Source: Phycisphaerales bacterium (GTDB taxonomy: Bacteria; Planctomycetota; Phycisphaerae; UBA1845). Taken from it: a stretch of DNA of 41,778 nucleotides. Under the pieces are notes generated by a model. The model did not search any database. It worked only from the letters and a program-made list of their open reading frames with translations, and was not told the origin of the DNA. This document shows, one piece after another, positions 16,170-25,457 of the stretch (positions are counted from its first letter, which is position 1; every line of letters starts with the position of its first letter). A program made the translations under genes and the position numbers. The DNA is taken from NCBI GenBank assembly GCA_020639095.1, contig JACKHH010000028.1:1-41778 (forward strand), given 5' to 3'.

Positions 16170-17107
16170 TCGCAATACTCGCATCCAGCAACCCGCTGAC
16201 GCACGTCGTGCAGCATCCGTACATTCAGTACGGCAGCAAGCCGGGGCTGTTCACCAGCTTCACGCTGCTGAGCAATCAGATCGCGATGATGATCCTGGCG
16301 GCACTGCTCCTGATCGGGGTCGTGGTGCGGGCGGGCACGCGACGCCGGGGCAGGGACGGGATCGACGCGCTGGTTCCGAAGGGTTTCGGTAACTTCCTCG
16401 AACTCGTTTGCGAATACCTGCGGAACGAAGTTGCCCGGCCTGCATTGGGCGCGCACACCGATCGGTTCATCAAGTACATCTGGACGGTGTTCTTCTTCAT
16501 CTTCACGTGCAATCTGCTCGGTTTGATGCCGTTTGACGCGATTGGGTATTTCCTGGCGGGAATGAAGCCGGTGCACATTGGCGGGACCGCGACGGCGAAT
16601 ATCTTCACGACCGTGACGCTGGCGGTGTGTACGCTGCTGATGATGGTCGTCAACGGGCTGCGGATCGGCGGCACAGCGTACCTCGCGCACTTTTGCCCGG
16701 GTCCGTTGTACATGGCGCCGTTGCTGGTGCCGGTCGAAATCCTCGGGACGTTTGCCAAGATCTTCGCACTCAGCGTGCGTTTGTTCGCCAACATGATGGC
16801 GGGTCACATTCTGCTGGCCGTGCTGCTCGGATTTACCGCGAGCGCGTTTGCAGCCGGTGCGATGACCGGTGTTGGCGTGACGATTCCGGTGGTGCTGGGT
16901 TCGGTCGCGATCAACTTCCTGGAATTGTTCGTCGCGGCGCTTCAGGCGTTCATCTTCGCGTTCCTGACGACGCTGTTCATCGGCATGAGCGTGAACGTGC
17001 ATCACGATGATCACGGTCACGGTGACCATGAGCATCATGATCCGGAGCTTGTGGACTACGAAGCGGTACACGGAGCGGCTGACGCGTCCGTGCCGCCGGC
17101 GCACTAG
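16166..17107 (+). CDS. atpB: ATP synthase F0 subunit a
   Basis: Subunit a forms the two proton half-channels beside the c-ring. The 313-residue protein has five or more membrane helices. The essential Arg is seen as Arg205 in LSVRLFANMMAGH, and the later helix LFVAALQAFIFAFLTTLFIGMSV is typical. It is longer than the E. coli protein (271). Part of the excess is a hydrophilic C-terminal tail rich in His and Asp (HHDDHGHGDHEHHD), which could bind metal ions. The gene overlaps atpI and is followed after 138 bases by atpE. Confidence 0.96.
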   Translation: MIAILASSNPLTHVVQHPYIQYGSKPGLFTSFTLLSNQIAMMILAALLLIGVVVRAGTRRRGRDGIDALVPKGFGNFLELVCEYLRNEVARPALGAHTDRFIKYIWTVFFFIFTCNLLGLMPFDAIGYFLAGMKPVHIGGTATANIFTTVTLAVCTLLMMVVNGLRIGGTAYLAHFCPGPLYMAPLLVPVEILGTFAKIFALSVRLFANMMAGHILLAVLLGFTASAFAAGAMTGVGVTIPVVLGSVAINFLELFVAALQAFIFAFLTTLFIGMSVNVHHDDHGHGDHEHHDPELVDYEAVHGAADASVPPAH

Positions 17108-17245
17108 ACATCATAACATCGCCATGCCCGGACAGATCGTGGGGCAGTCGGGTCGTGAGGCGTGAGAGCGTGATGGCGATGAAGTAAGGGCGATCAACCC
17201 CGCGGGATCGTCGCGAAGGCAGTGATAGAAAGGCTGGAGTTTACG

Positions 17246-17602
17246 ATGAGCAAGAAGAATGCTTGGTTGGCGCTGGGGGCGATCGTTCTCGGCATGTTCA
17301 TGATGACCGGTAGCGCGATGGCGGAAGATAACCAGGGCGCCGGTGATGCCATGCACGCGGCTGGCAAGGCGACGTTCCTGGATGCCGATGGTGCCCGCAA
17401 GTTGGGCGGTTCGATCGGTGCCGGTCTCGTCATCATGGGCGGTGCCGCGGGTATCGGCCGGATCGGTGGCAGCGCTGTCGAGTCGATGGCGCGTCAGCCG
17501 GAAGCGGCTGGCAACATCTCGACCGCGACGATTATTACCGCGGCGATGATCGAAGGTGCCACGCTGTTCGCGGTCGTGGTCACGCTTCTGGCAGTGCTGT
17601 AG
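17246..17602 (+). CDS. atpE: ATP synthase F0 subunit c with N-terminal extension
   Basis: Subunit c forms the rotating ring. The helical hairpin has the Gly motif in GSIGAGLVIMGGAAGIG (residues 55-71), the polar loop ARQPE (82-86) and the ion-binding Glu103 in MIEGATLF. The absence of the ES(T) sodium signature points to proton coupling. At 118 residues it is well above the usual 70-85. The first 27 form a cleavable-looking signal (AWLALGAIVLGMFMMTGSAMAED), so membrane insertion probably differs from E. coli. ATG 17246 is preceded by GGAG at six bases. Confidence 0.95.
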   Translation: MSKKNAWLALGAIVLGMFMMTGSAMAEDNQGAGDAMHAAGKATFLDADGARKLGGSIGAGLVIMGGAAGIGRIGGSAVESMARQPEAAGNISTATIITAAMIEGATLFAVVVTLLAVL

Positions 17603-17702
17603 TTCGAGGCTAGTTTCGTCGCCGGTGCGGGTAGTGTTGCTGCCCGCACCAGCGATGCTTTGCAGGCGAGTTGTTGGCGACGTTCATTTGGGTGTGGTCA
17701 CC

Positions 17703-18299
17703 ATGATGCGAACACGAATCACATACGCAACCTGGATCGCGGTTCTTGCGGCGGGGCTGCCGGCCTTTGCGGCTGAGCATGGCGGCGAAGCGCCCAACCC
17801 GTTTGCGGGTGACTTCGGCAATGCCGTTTGGACGTTGGTGATTTTCCTGATCGTGCTGTTCGTGCTGGGCAAGTTCCTCTGGGGACCGATCCTCAAGGGG
17901 TTGCAGTCACGCGAGGAGTTCATCGTCAAGTCGCTCAGCGATGCGGACAAAGCCAACAAGGAAGCGCAAGCGCAACTCGCCAAGTACACCGAACAACTCA
18001 ACGCCGCGCGTGCGGAAGCGACCGCGATCGTTGAAGAAGGTCGCCGCGACGCGGAAGCAGTGAAGCGCACGATTCAGGATGAGGCGAAGAAGGAATCGGA
18101 CGCGATGATCGCGCGCGCGAAGCGCGAAATCGGCGTCGCACGCGACTCAGCCGTTCGTGAGTTGTACGACCTGGGCGGTAAGCTCGCGACGCAGGTTGCG
18201 GGCAAGATCATCAGCCGGGAGTTGAGCCCGGCAGACCATGAGCGGTTGATTCAAGAGTCCATCGCGGAGTTGGGCAAGGTTGATGCGCGGTCGAATTGA
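17703..18299 (+). CDS. atpF: ATP synthase F0 subunit b with signal-like N-terminus
   Basis: Subunit b is the peripheral stalk that holds F1 to subunit a. The 198-residue protein has a membrane helix (AVWTLVIFLIVLFVLGKFLWGPILKGL) and then a long charged coiled coil through KANKEAQAQLAKYTEQLNAARAEA to the end, as in the family. Ahead of that helix is a second hydrophobic stretch, TYATWIAVLAAGLPAFAAEHGG, which looks like a cleaved signal peptide and is not part of E. coli b. The start ATG 17703 was chosen because it begins the signal; ATG 17706 is equally possible. A palindromic repeat fills the gap to atpH. Confidence 0.95.
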   Translation: MMRTRITYATWIAVLAAGLPAFAAEHGGEAPNPFAGDFGNAVWTLVIFLIVLFVLGKFLWGPILKGLQSREEFIVKSLSDADKANKEAQAQLAKYTEQLNAARAEATAIVEEGRRDAEAVKRTIQDEAKKESDAMIARAKREIGVARDSAVRELYDLGGKLATQVAGKIISRELSPADHERLIQESIAELGKVDARSN

Positions 18300-18306
18300 T
18301 TCCTGG

Positions 18307-18360
18307 CTGTGGGGCCGGCCTTCCAGCCGGTCATGACCGGTTGGAAAACCGGTCCCACAG
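18307..18360. repeat. Bimodular palindromic repeat in the atpF-atpH gap, copy 2
   Basis: CTGTGGGGCCGG...CCGGTCCCACAG outer arms surround CCGGTCATGACCGG. It begins seven bases after the atpF stop and lies 62 bases before atpH. Same family as 13038, 19044 and 20862. Confidence 0.9.
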
Positions 18361-18422
18361 ACATAGTTGTAGCTGCATGATGGTTTACTGAAGTCGAGTT
18401 TGACGACAAACGGTAGGCGTTG

Positions 18423-19028
18423 ATGGCAGGTTTTGATCACAACAGTACGTCGATCGCGGACAGTTACGCGAAGTCGCTGCTCGAATTGACCGAGCAGGCG
18501 CGCACCACCGATTCGGTGGTCGGCGCGTTCCGCGATTTCGTCGAGTACATCGGACGCGATACCGCGTTCCATGACTTCCTGACGAGTCACGCGGTGGACA
18601 CCGATCGCCGGGCAGCCGTTCTGGAAAAACTCTTCCGCGGCAAGCTCGACGATCTGCTGCTCAGCGCCGTGCAGGTGATCAATCGTAAGGGGCGGTGCGA
18701 GTTGATCCCGCTCATCTACGATCGCTATCGCCTCGCGGTCGAGGAAGTACGCAACGAAGTTGACGTTTACGTGACCAGCGCGGTGCCGCTGAGCGATGCA
18801 TCACGAACGCAACTTACGCAAGCGGTCACCCGCGTCGCGGGCAAGACGCCGCGTATCGTTGAGCAGGTTGATCCGAACATTCTCGGCGGATTGATCGTGC
18901 GGATCGGGGACGAAAAGCTGGACAACAGCGTGGCCCGTCAGCTCGCGGCGATTGCCGGAAAGCTCGACGAGCGCACGGTGCAGGAAATACACAGCGGTCG
19001 CGAGTATGTCGACGCGCCTGCCGGATAG
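18423..19028 (+). CDS. atpH: ATP synthase F1 subunit delta
   Basis: Subunit delta (OSCP-like) sits on top of F1 and joins it to the b stalk. The 201 residues show an N-terminal helical domain (IADSYAKSLLELTEQ) and the conserved C-terminal part with VYVTSAVPLSD, ILGGLIVRIGDEKLDNSVARQL. Length is slightly above E. coli (177). ATG 18423 follows GGTAGGCG; the TTG just before it is in the same frame. Repeats of one family flank the gene on both sides. Confidence 0.94.
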   Translation: MAGFDHNSTSIADSYAKSLLELTEQARTTDSVVGAFRDFVEYIGRDTAFHDFLTSHAVDTDRRAAVLEKLFRGKLDDLLLSAVQVINRKGRCELIPLIYDRYRLAVEEVRNEVDVYVTSAVPLSDASRTQLTQAVTRVAGKTPRIVEQVDPNILGGLIVRIGDEKLDNSVARQLAAIAGKLDERTVQEIHSGREYVDAPAG

Positions 19029-19043
19029 TAATGATACATGAAT

Positions 19044-19095
19044 TGTGGGACCGGTTTTCTAACCGGTCATGACCGGCTGGAAAGCCGGTCCCACA
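19044..19095. repeat. Bimodular palindromic repeat in the atpH-atpA gap, copy 3
   Basis: This copy is inverted relative to copy 1 and almost identical to its reverse complement. It begins 16 bases after the atpH stop and ends 44 bases before the atpA start. The central CCGGTCATGACCGG is intact. Confidence 0.9.
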
Positions 19096-19139
19096 TGGGT
19101 GCTGGATTGCCGGGCCCGCAGTCAAAGGTAGATGATGGC

Positions 19140-20858
<1,719 letters not shown>

Positions 20859-20861
20859 TTC

Positions 20862-20913
20862 TGTGGGGCGGGCCTTTGAGGCTGCCATGACCGGTTGGAA
20901 AACCGGTCCCACA
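20862..20913. repeat. Bimodular palindromic repeat in the atpA-atpG gap, copy 4
   Basis: This is the most diverged copy. The left arm reads TGTGGGGCGGGCC and the centre GCCATGACCGG, but the right arm CCGGTCCCACA is intact. It starts only three bases after the atpA stop. Confidence 0.85.
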
Positions 20914-20948
20914 TGGGTACTGAACTACGCACTGAAGGTATTTGATCG

Positions 20949-21833
20949 ATGGCGAACAGGCGACAACTGGTTAAGCGACGTGCGTCGGTGCGCAACATCC
21001 GCAAGATCACGCGGACGATGCAGCTCATCGCCACCGCGCGCTTTCAGAAGTCGCTGAGCCGGGCCACCGCGACCAAGCCTTACGCGAACAAGCTCGCGGA
21101 CATGGTGGCGGCGGCTTCGCGCAAGACGGGTGAATCCAAGCAGCCGTTACTCGAAGAGGGCGACGCGAAGCGCTCCGCGCTGATCGTGCTCACGAGCAAT
21201 CGCGGGTTGTGCGGCGGGTTCAACGGCAACGTTCTGCGTACCGCGATGGCTGCCCTCAAGGAACGCCGGGCTGCTTCGGACGAAGCGCTCGACCTGCACG
21301 TTTATGGCAAGAAGGGCATCAACTACTTCCGTTTCCTCGGCGAGGAGATGGCGGTTTCGTTCGCGGGCATCGCGGATCAGCCGACGTTCGAGCAGGTTGC
21401 GGCGGTCGCGGACAAGTTGATGGACGCATTCAAGAAGGGCGAGCTGCGCACGGTGGACGTGTGCTACATGCAGTTCGTCTCGACCGGTGTGCAGCGGCCG
21501 GCAATTACTCGGCTGCTGCCGCTGGCGAAGGTTGAACCGGCGGCTTCGGGCGACGACGCCGCGAGTGCGCGCGATGTTGCGTACGACTACGTGCCCAGTG
21601 CTGAGGATCTGCTCAAGGAGTTGTTGCCCGCGACGGTGCGGATGCGTCTCTTCCAGTGTTTCAACGATTCAGCCGTCAGCGAGCAGGTGGCGCGCATGGT
21701 TGCGATGAAGGCTGCGACCGACGCTGCGGGTGACATGATTCGTCTGCTGACGCAGCAGTATAACCGTGCCCGCCAGACGGCGATCACGATGGAGTTGCTG
21801 GACATCATCGGCGGCGTTGCGGCGATTTCATAG
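20949..21833 (+). CDS. atpG: ATP synthase F1 subunit gamma
   Basis: The gamma subunit is the central rotor shaft. The 294-residue protein begins with the conserved helix RRASVRNIRKITRTMQLIATAR, has LTSNRGLCGGFNGNV in the middle, and ends with the second shaft helix (AATDAAGDMIRLLTQQYNRARQTAITMELLDIIGG-type, ending GVAAIS). Length is normal. An inverted-repeat element occupies the gap to atpD. Confidence 0.96.
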   Translation: MANRRQLVKRRASVRNIRKITRTMQLIATARFQKSLSRATATKPYANKLADMVAAASRKTGESKQPLLEEGDAKRSALIVLTSNRGLCGGFNGNVLRTAMAALKERRAASDEALDLHVYGKKGINYFRFLGEEMAVSFAGIADQPTFEQVAAVADKLMDAFKKGELRTVDVCYMQFVSTGVQRPAITRLLPLAKVEPAASGDDAASARDVAYDYVPSAEDLLKELLPATVRMRLFQCFNDSAVSEQVARMVAMKAATDAAGDMIRLLTQQYNRARQTAITMELLDIIGGVAAIS

Positions 21834-21855
21834 AGAACGGTTACGTTTGGATTTG

Positions 21856-21983
21856 AACCACCAAGGCACCAAGAACGGCAGGAATGATGAGTGATTAATG
21901 CTGAATGATGAATGGCTCGTCCGACGCGGTGCGTTCATTCATCATTCATAATTCAGCATTCATCATTACGAGCCTTGGTGGTT
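21856..21983. repeat. 128-base imperfect inverted repeat in the atpG-atpD gap
   Basis: AACCACCAAGGC (21856-21867) pairs with GCCTTGGTGGTT (21972-21983). Inside, an AT-rich arm (AATGATGA...ATGCTGAAT...GATGAATG) pairs imperfectly with its complement at 21935-21967. It is far more AT-rich than its surroundings. The GAACCACCAAG...CACCAAGAAC start also occurs near 2094, so it looks like a decayed miniature element. Confidence 0.8.
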
Positions 21984-22021
21984 TGCCAGTTTGTTGATCA
22001 ACGGAAATTGAGGTTATCGTC

Positions 22022-23476
22022 ATGGTTGCGGCGACAGGTACTACCGGTAAGGTGACGCAGGTCATCGGTTCGACGCTCGATGCGGAGTTTTCCGAAGAGA
22101 GTCTTCCGGCGATCTACAACGCGCTTCAGACCGAAGTCGAGACGGAAGTGCTCGGCAAGATCACGAGGCAGACGCTGTGGTGCGAAGTCGCGCAGCATCT
22201 TGGCGGCGGACGCGTGCGTGCGATTGCGCTGGGTTCGACTGACGGTTTGGCACGCGGCACCAAGATCGTCGACACCGGCGCGCCGGTTTCGGTCCCGGTC
22301 GGCGAAGGCACGCTCGGTCGCGTGTTCAACCTCGTGGGCGAACCGATCGATGGCCGCGGCGAAGTGAAGGTCACCGAGCGCCGTCCGATCCACCACGAAC
22401 CGCCCGAGTTCGATCAGCTCACGCCGAAGACCGAGTTGTTCGAAACCGGCATCAAGGTCATCGACCTGCTCTGCCCGCTGGTGCGTGGTGGTAAGGCCGG
22501 TCTGTTTGGCGGTGCGGGCGTCGGCAAGACGGTTATCATTCAGGAACTCATCGCGCGACTCGCGCGTTTCCACAGTGGTTATTCCTGCTTCGCCGGCGTG
22601 GGGGAACGCACCCGCGAGGGCAACGACCTTTGGCTCGAAATGCAGGAAGCCAAGATCGGCGATACCGGCAAGAGCGTTATCGACCAGACGGTGATGGTGT
22701 TCGGTCAGATGAACGAGCCGCCGGGCGCGCGTCTTCGCGTGGCGCTGTCGGCGCTGACCATGGCTGAGCACTTCCGCGATCAGACCGGTGCGGACACGCT
22801 GCTCTTCGTCGACAACATCTTCCGTTTTTCCCAGGCAGGTTCGGAAGTGTCCGCTCTCCTCGGTCGTATGCCGTCGGCGGTGGGGTATCAGCCGACGCTG
22901 GCTACGGAGATGGGCGAGTTGCAGGAACGCGTCACCTCGACGAGCAAGGGTGCGGTCACCAGTATCCAGGCGATCTACGTGCCTGCGGACGACTACACCG
23001 ACCCGGCACCTGCCACCGCGTTTACCCACCTGGACAGCACGGTGAACCTCGAACGCAGCATCGCGGAGAAGGGTATCTACCCCGCCGTCGATCCGCTCGC
23101 GTCGTCGTCGCGCATCGTCGACCCGAACTACGTCGGCGAGCGTCACTACGCGGCTGCTCGTCAGGTGCAGCAGATTCTTCAGCGTTACCGCAGCTTGCAG
23201 GATATCATCGCGATTCTCGGTGTCGACGAACTCAGCGAAGAGGACAAGCTGGTCGTCGCCCGGGCGCGTAAGATCGAGCGTTTCCTCTCCCAGCCGTTCT
23301 TCGTGGCGGAGGTGTTTACCGGATTCCCGGGCAACTACACCTCACTCGAGGATACGATTCGTTCGTTCGAGGAACTCTGCGAAGGCAAGTGGGACCACCT
23401 GCCCGAGCAGGCGTTCATGTATGTCGGTACGATCGAAGAGGCAGCCGCCAAGGCCGAGAAGCTCAAGGCGCAGTAG
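22022..23476 (+). CDS. atpD: ATP synthase F1 subunit beta
   Basis: The beta subunit carries the catalytic sites. Visible are the Walker A motif GGAGVGKTV, the GERTREGNDL stretch with the catalytic Glu region, LLFVDNIFRFSQAGSEVSALLGRMPSAVGYQPTLATEMG-type sequence, and the DELSEEDKLVVARARKIERFLSQPF segment, all fully conserved. The 484-residue length is usual. ATG 22022 is preceded by a modest GAGG. It is not followed directly by atpC: 256 bases with short tandem repeats lie between. Confidence 0.98.
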   Translation: MVAATGTTGKVTQVIGSTLDAEFSEESLPAIYNALQTEVETEVLGKITRQTLWCEVAQHLGGGRVRAIALGSTDGLARGTKIVDTGAPVSVPVGEGTLGRVFNLVGEPIDGRGEVKVTERRPIHHEPPEFDQLTPKTELFETGIKVIDLLCPLVRGGKAGLFGGAGVGKTVIIQELIARLARFHSGYSCFAGVGERTREGNDLWLEMQEAKIGDTGKSVIDQTVMVFGQMNEPPGARLRVALSALTMAEHFRDQTGADTLLFVDNIFRFSQAGSEVSALLGRMPSAVGYQPTLATEMGELQERVTSTSKGAVTSIQAIYVPADDYTDPAPATAFTHLDSTVNLERSIAEKGIYPAVDPLASSSRIVDPNYVGERHYAAARQVQQILQRYRSLQDIIAILGVDELSEEDKLVVARARKIERFLSQPFFVAEVFTGFPGNYTSLEDTIRSFEELCEGKWDHLPEQAFMYVGTIEEAAAKAEKLKAQ

Positions 23477-23488
23477 TGGGTGCCCACA

Positions 23489-23545
23489 GAGCCGTGCCCG
23501 TGAGGAAGCGGACGGCCAACCGAGCCGCGACTGTAAGGGAGCGGA
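23489..23545 (+). repeat. Two tandem copies of a 25-base repeat after atpD
   Basis: GAGCCGTGCCCGTGAGGAAG (from 23489) and GAGCCGCGACTGTAAGGGAG (from 23522) are diverged tandem copies, each ending in CGGAC. The second matches repeats at 37236-37260 and, inverted, 37540-37564. All three loci lie just 3' of a gene in the sense orientation. Confidence 0.8.
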
Positions 23546-23732
23546 CAATAAAGTGGGAAAGTGAGAAAGTTAGAAGGTGAGAAGGTGTAATAGTCGCGCG
23601 TGGGATGTAGTTTGGAGCGCGTGACTGATCCGTTGATACGGAACTATTTCTCAAAGCATCCGCGGGCGATTCGCCCGTGTGGCATAATCCGGTGGTTTAG
23701 GAATTCCCAAGTCCCCAAGGGGCGACCGAGAC

Positions 23733-24134
23733 GTGGCAGACAAGACCTTCAATTGCAACGTGCTGACGCCTGAACGCAGCGTCCTCAAGACCGAAGCCAC
23801 CTTCGCAGCCATCCCGGCGTCGGACGGCGAGATCGGTGTCATGCACGACCGCGCGCCGCTGCTCTGTCGCCTCGGTGTGGGCATTCTGCGACTGGAAACA
23901 CCGGAAGGTCCGAAACGCATCTACGTCGATGCCGGTTTCGCCGAGGTGAACGACAACCAGCTCACCGTGCTTACGGAGCAGGCTGCTTTTGCCAAGGACG
24001 TCGACGTGGAGGCTGAGCGGGCGGCGGAAGCGGAAGCGCGCCAGCGTCACGCAGCCAATGCGGATGAGCAGGAAGCACGCCAGCGCGCGATCAAGCGGGC
24101 TGCCATGAAGCAGAAGCTCGCCGGACGGTCATAG
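23733..24134 (+). CDS. atpC: ATP synthase F1 subunit epsilon
   Basis: The epsilon subunit binds gamma at the foot of the rotor and can inhibit ATP hydrolysis. The 133-residue protein has the N-terminal beta-sandwich (FNCNVLTPERSVLKTEATF, ASDGEIGVMHDRAPLLCRLGVGIL, YVDAGFAEVNDNQLTVLTE) and a charged C-terminal helical hairpin rich in Glu, Ala and Arg. GTG 23733 was chosen; AAGGGG lies upstream. It completes the operon, though the 256-base gap from atpD may let it be expressed at a different level. Confidence 0.93.
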   Translation: MADKTFNCNVLTPERSVLKTEATFAAIPASDGEIGVMHDRAPLLCRLGVGILRLETPEGPKRIYVDAGFAEVNDNQLTVLTEQAAFAKDVDVEAERAAEAEARQRHAANADEQEARQRAIKRAAMKQKLAGRS

Positions 24135-24245
24135 GCAACCTCTCTGAATCCCATTCAGCCAATAATCTGTCGGACGTAACGGCGGTGAAGTCTAGGCTGC
24201 GCGGGCATCCTGCCTGCGTGGATTTGCATCCTTCGGTTTGCGGCG

Positions 24246-24890
24246 TCACGGATCGACGATCCCCTCGCGGATGGCGTAGCGCGCCAGCGCGACGCGATCG
24301 TGAATCTCCAGCTTGCGCATGAGGTTGACGCGGTGCTTGTCAGCCGTCTTGTAGCTGACCTGCATTTCTTCGCCCGCGGCTTTTAGGCTCAGCCCGCTGG
24401 CGAGAAGGCGAAGCAGTTCCAGTTCGCGTTTGGTGAGTTGCTGCAAACGGGTCCGCTCCGAGCCGGACATGGCTTCGCCGTCGGCATCTGCCACGCGATC
24501 GCGCGCCCGCCGCGAATAGCAGTACTCCCCGCGAAACACGCCACGGATGGCGTCGCAGACAACCTTGGGCTCTTCGTCGTTGATCACCAAGCCCTGGACT
24601 TTGGCTTCGAGAAGTTGGGCGATGGCCCGGTCGGACCAGTCTTTGCTGAGCGCTACGATGCCGATGTCGGGGAACCGTCGGCGCAGGAGGGTGGTCTTGC
24701 CTTTGACCTCGCCCTTGAGCGAGTCGATGTTGATCACCGCGACGTTGCAGGTTTTCCCAATGCGGGCGGCGTCGATGTCCTCGACGCGACCGACGGTCTG
24801 CACGACGGTGAGGTCGTCCTCGCGGTCAATCACGAGACGAAGGCCTTCACGCAACAGCGCCCGGTTATCGATAATGAGTACGCGTATCAT
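24246..24890 (-). CDS. LuxR/NarL-type regulator with degenerate receiver
   Basis: This is a 214-residue protein with a receiver-like N-terminus and a LuxR-type helix-turn-helix (QLTKRELELLRLLASGLSLKAAGEEMQVSYKTADKHRVNLMRKL). The receiver keeps the fold but lacks key residues. The acidic pair reads D8-N9, the phosphoacceptor position falls on Asn54 (NVAVINID, versus DVVLLDIR in normal proteins), and the conserved Lys after GYLLK is Asn104 (GLVIND). Asp56, two positions later, is not the usual site. So it is probably not phosphorylated in the standard way and may be controlled by ligand, dimerisation or partner binding. No kinase is nearby. Confidence 0.88.
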   Translation of the reverse strand: MIRVLIIDNRALLREGLRLVIDREDDLTVVQTVGRVEDIDAARIGKTCNVAVINIDSLKGEVKGKTTLLRRRFPDIGIVALSKDWSDRAIAQLLEAKVQGLVINDEEPKVVCDAIRGVFRGEYCYSRRARDRVADADGEAMSGSERTRLQQLTKRELELLRLLASGLSLKAAGEEMQVSYKTADKHRVNLMRKLEIHDRVALARYAIREGIVDP

Positions 24891-25450
24891 GCCATAAGCC
24901 TGATCATCAGCACCTGGGCAGACGCGACAACCGACCCGTTGGACTCGCGGAGAGGAGTATTCTTGCGCGCGACCAACCGGTTACTCAATTCGTGGTCGAC
25001 GCGGCCTAACCGTGCGGCGGCGTTGCATGACTTGATGGTTACGGCGGCCAGCGAACGATCACACAAAATGCACGGCAATCAGTAACGTCTGTCCAGCCGC
25101 AGTGTACATCGGCAAGAAGCTGCCGCCATAGGGTATATGCCGCAGTTGTGTCCTGAACAGCTAAGTTTGTGCACCTTAATGGGCATGCGAATTGGCGCAG
25201 CTCAATTCTTCCCAAGTGTACATTCGCCAGAGATTCCTGGAGGTTTGGATAATGCGGTTCGCGCAAATTCGGGCGTTCCAAAGTTCGCGTGGCCTGTTTG
25301 TTTCGTGGTGCTCTGCGCTAGCGGATTGGTGGGCTGGGGGATAGACTGCGGGTCGGCACCGGTGCGGACGCAGCGCCGACTGGTTGCGAGAGGCGGTTTC
25401 TATCATGATTTCGCTGATGCAGCTCCTACGGGAGCGCGGAGGGTACCGGA
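24891..25450. other. 560-base divergent intergenic region
   Basis: It lies between the divergently transcribed LuxR-type regulator and the metallo-beta-lactamase-fold gene. Two low-confidence small frames are listed separately (24963-25085 and 25137-25457). No clear promoter or repeat was identified by eye. Confidence 0.5.
24963..25085 (+). CDS. Possible 40-residue basic protein
   Basis: TTG 24963 is preceded by AGGAG (24953-24957) at a five-base spacing. The product (starting LRATNRLLNSWSTRPNRAAA, ending MHGNQ) is basic and has no known relatives I can name. It diverges from the LuxR-type regulator gene. It could be real or a chance frame in a high-GC genome; only the ribosome-binding site supports it. 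Confidence 0.25.
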   Translation: MRATNRLLNSWSTRPNRAAALHDLMVTAASERSHKMHGNQ

Positions 25451-25457
25451 ATGCTGA
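25137..25457 (+). CDS. Doubtful 106-residue protein ahead of the MBL-fold gene
   Basis: ATG 25137 opens a frame whose stop overlaps the start of the metallo-beta-lactamase-fold gene at 25451. It contains one hydrophobic segment (FAWPVCFVVLCASGLVGWGI). The upstream AGGG is very close to the start and no family is recognisable. The overlap could mean translational coupling or chance. Confidence 0.25.
   Translation: MPQLCPEQLSLCTLMGMRIGAAQFFPSVHSPEIPGGLDNAVRANSGVPKFAWPVCFVVLCASGLVGWGIDCGSAPVRTQRRLVARGGFYHDFADAAPTGARRVPEC

Noticed and set aside
21998..23146. 382-codon minus-strand frame opposite atpD
   Set aside because: Entirely antisense to the conserved beta subunit; rich in Arg and His as expected of a shadow frame.
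24438..25085. 215-codon plus-strand frame overlapping the LuxR-type regulator
   Set aside because: Most of it is antisense to the regulator. Only its last 40 codons, after a possible internal start at 24963, were kept as a weak candidate.
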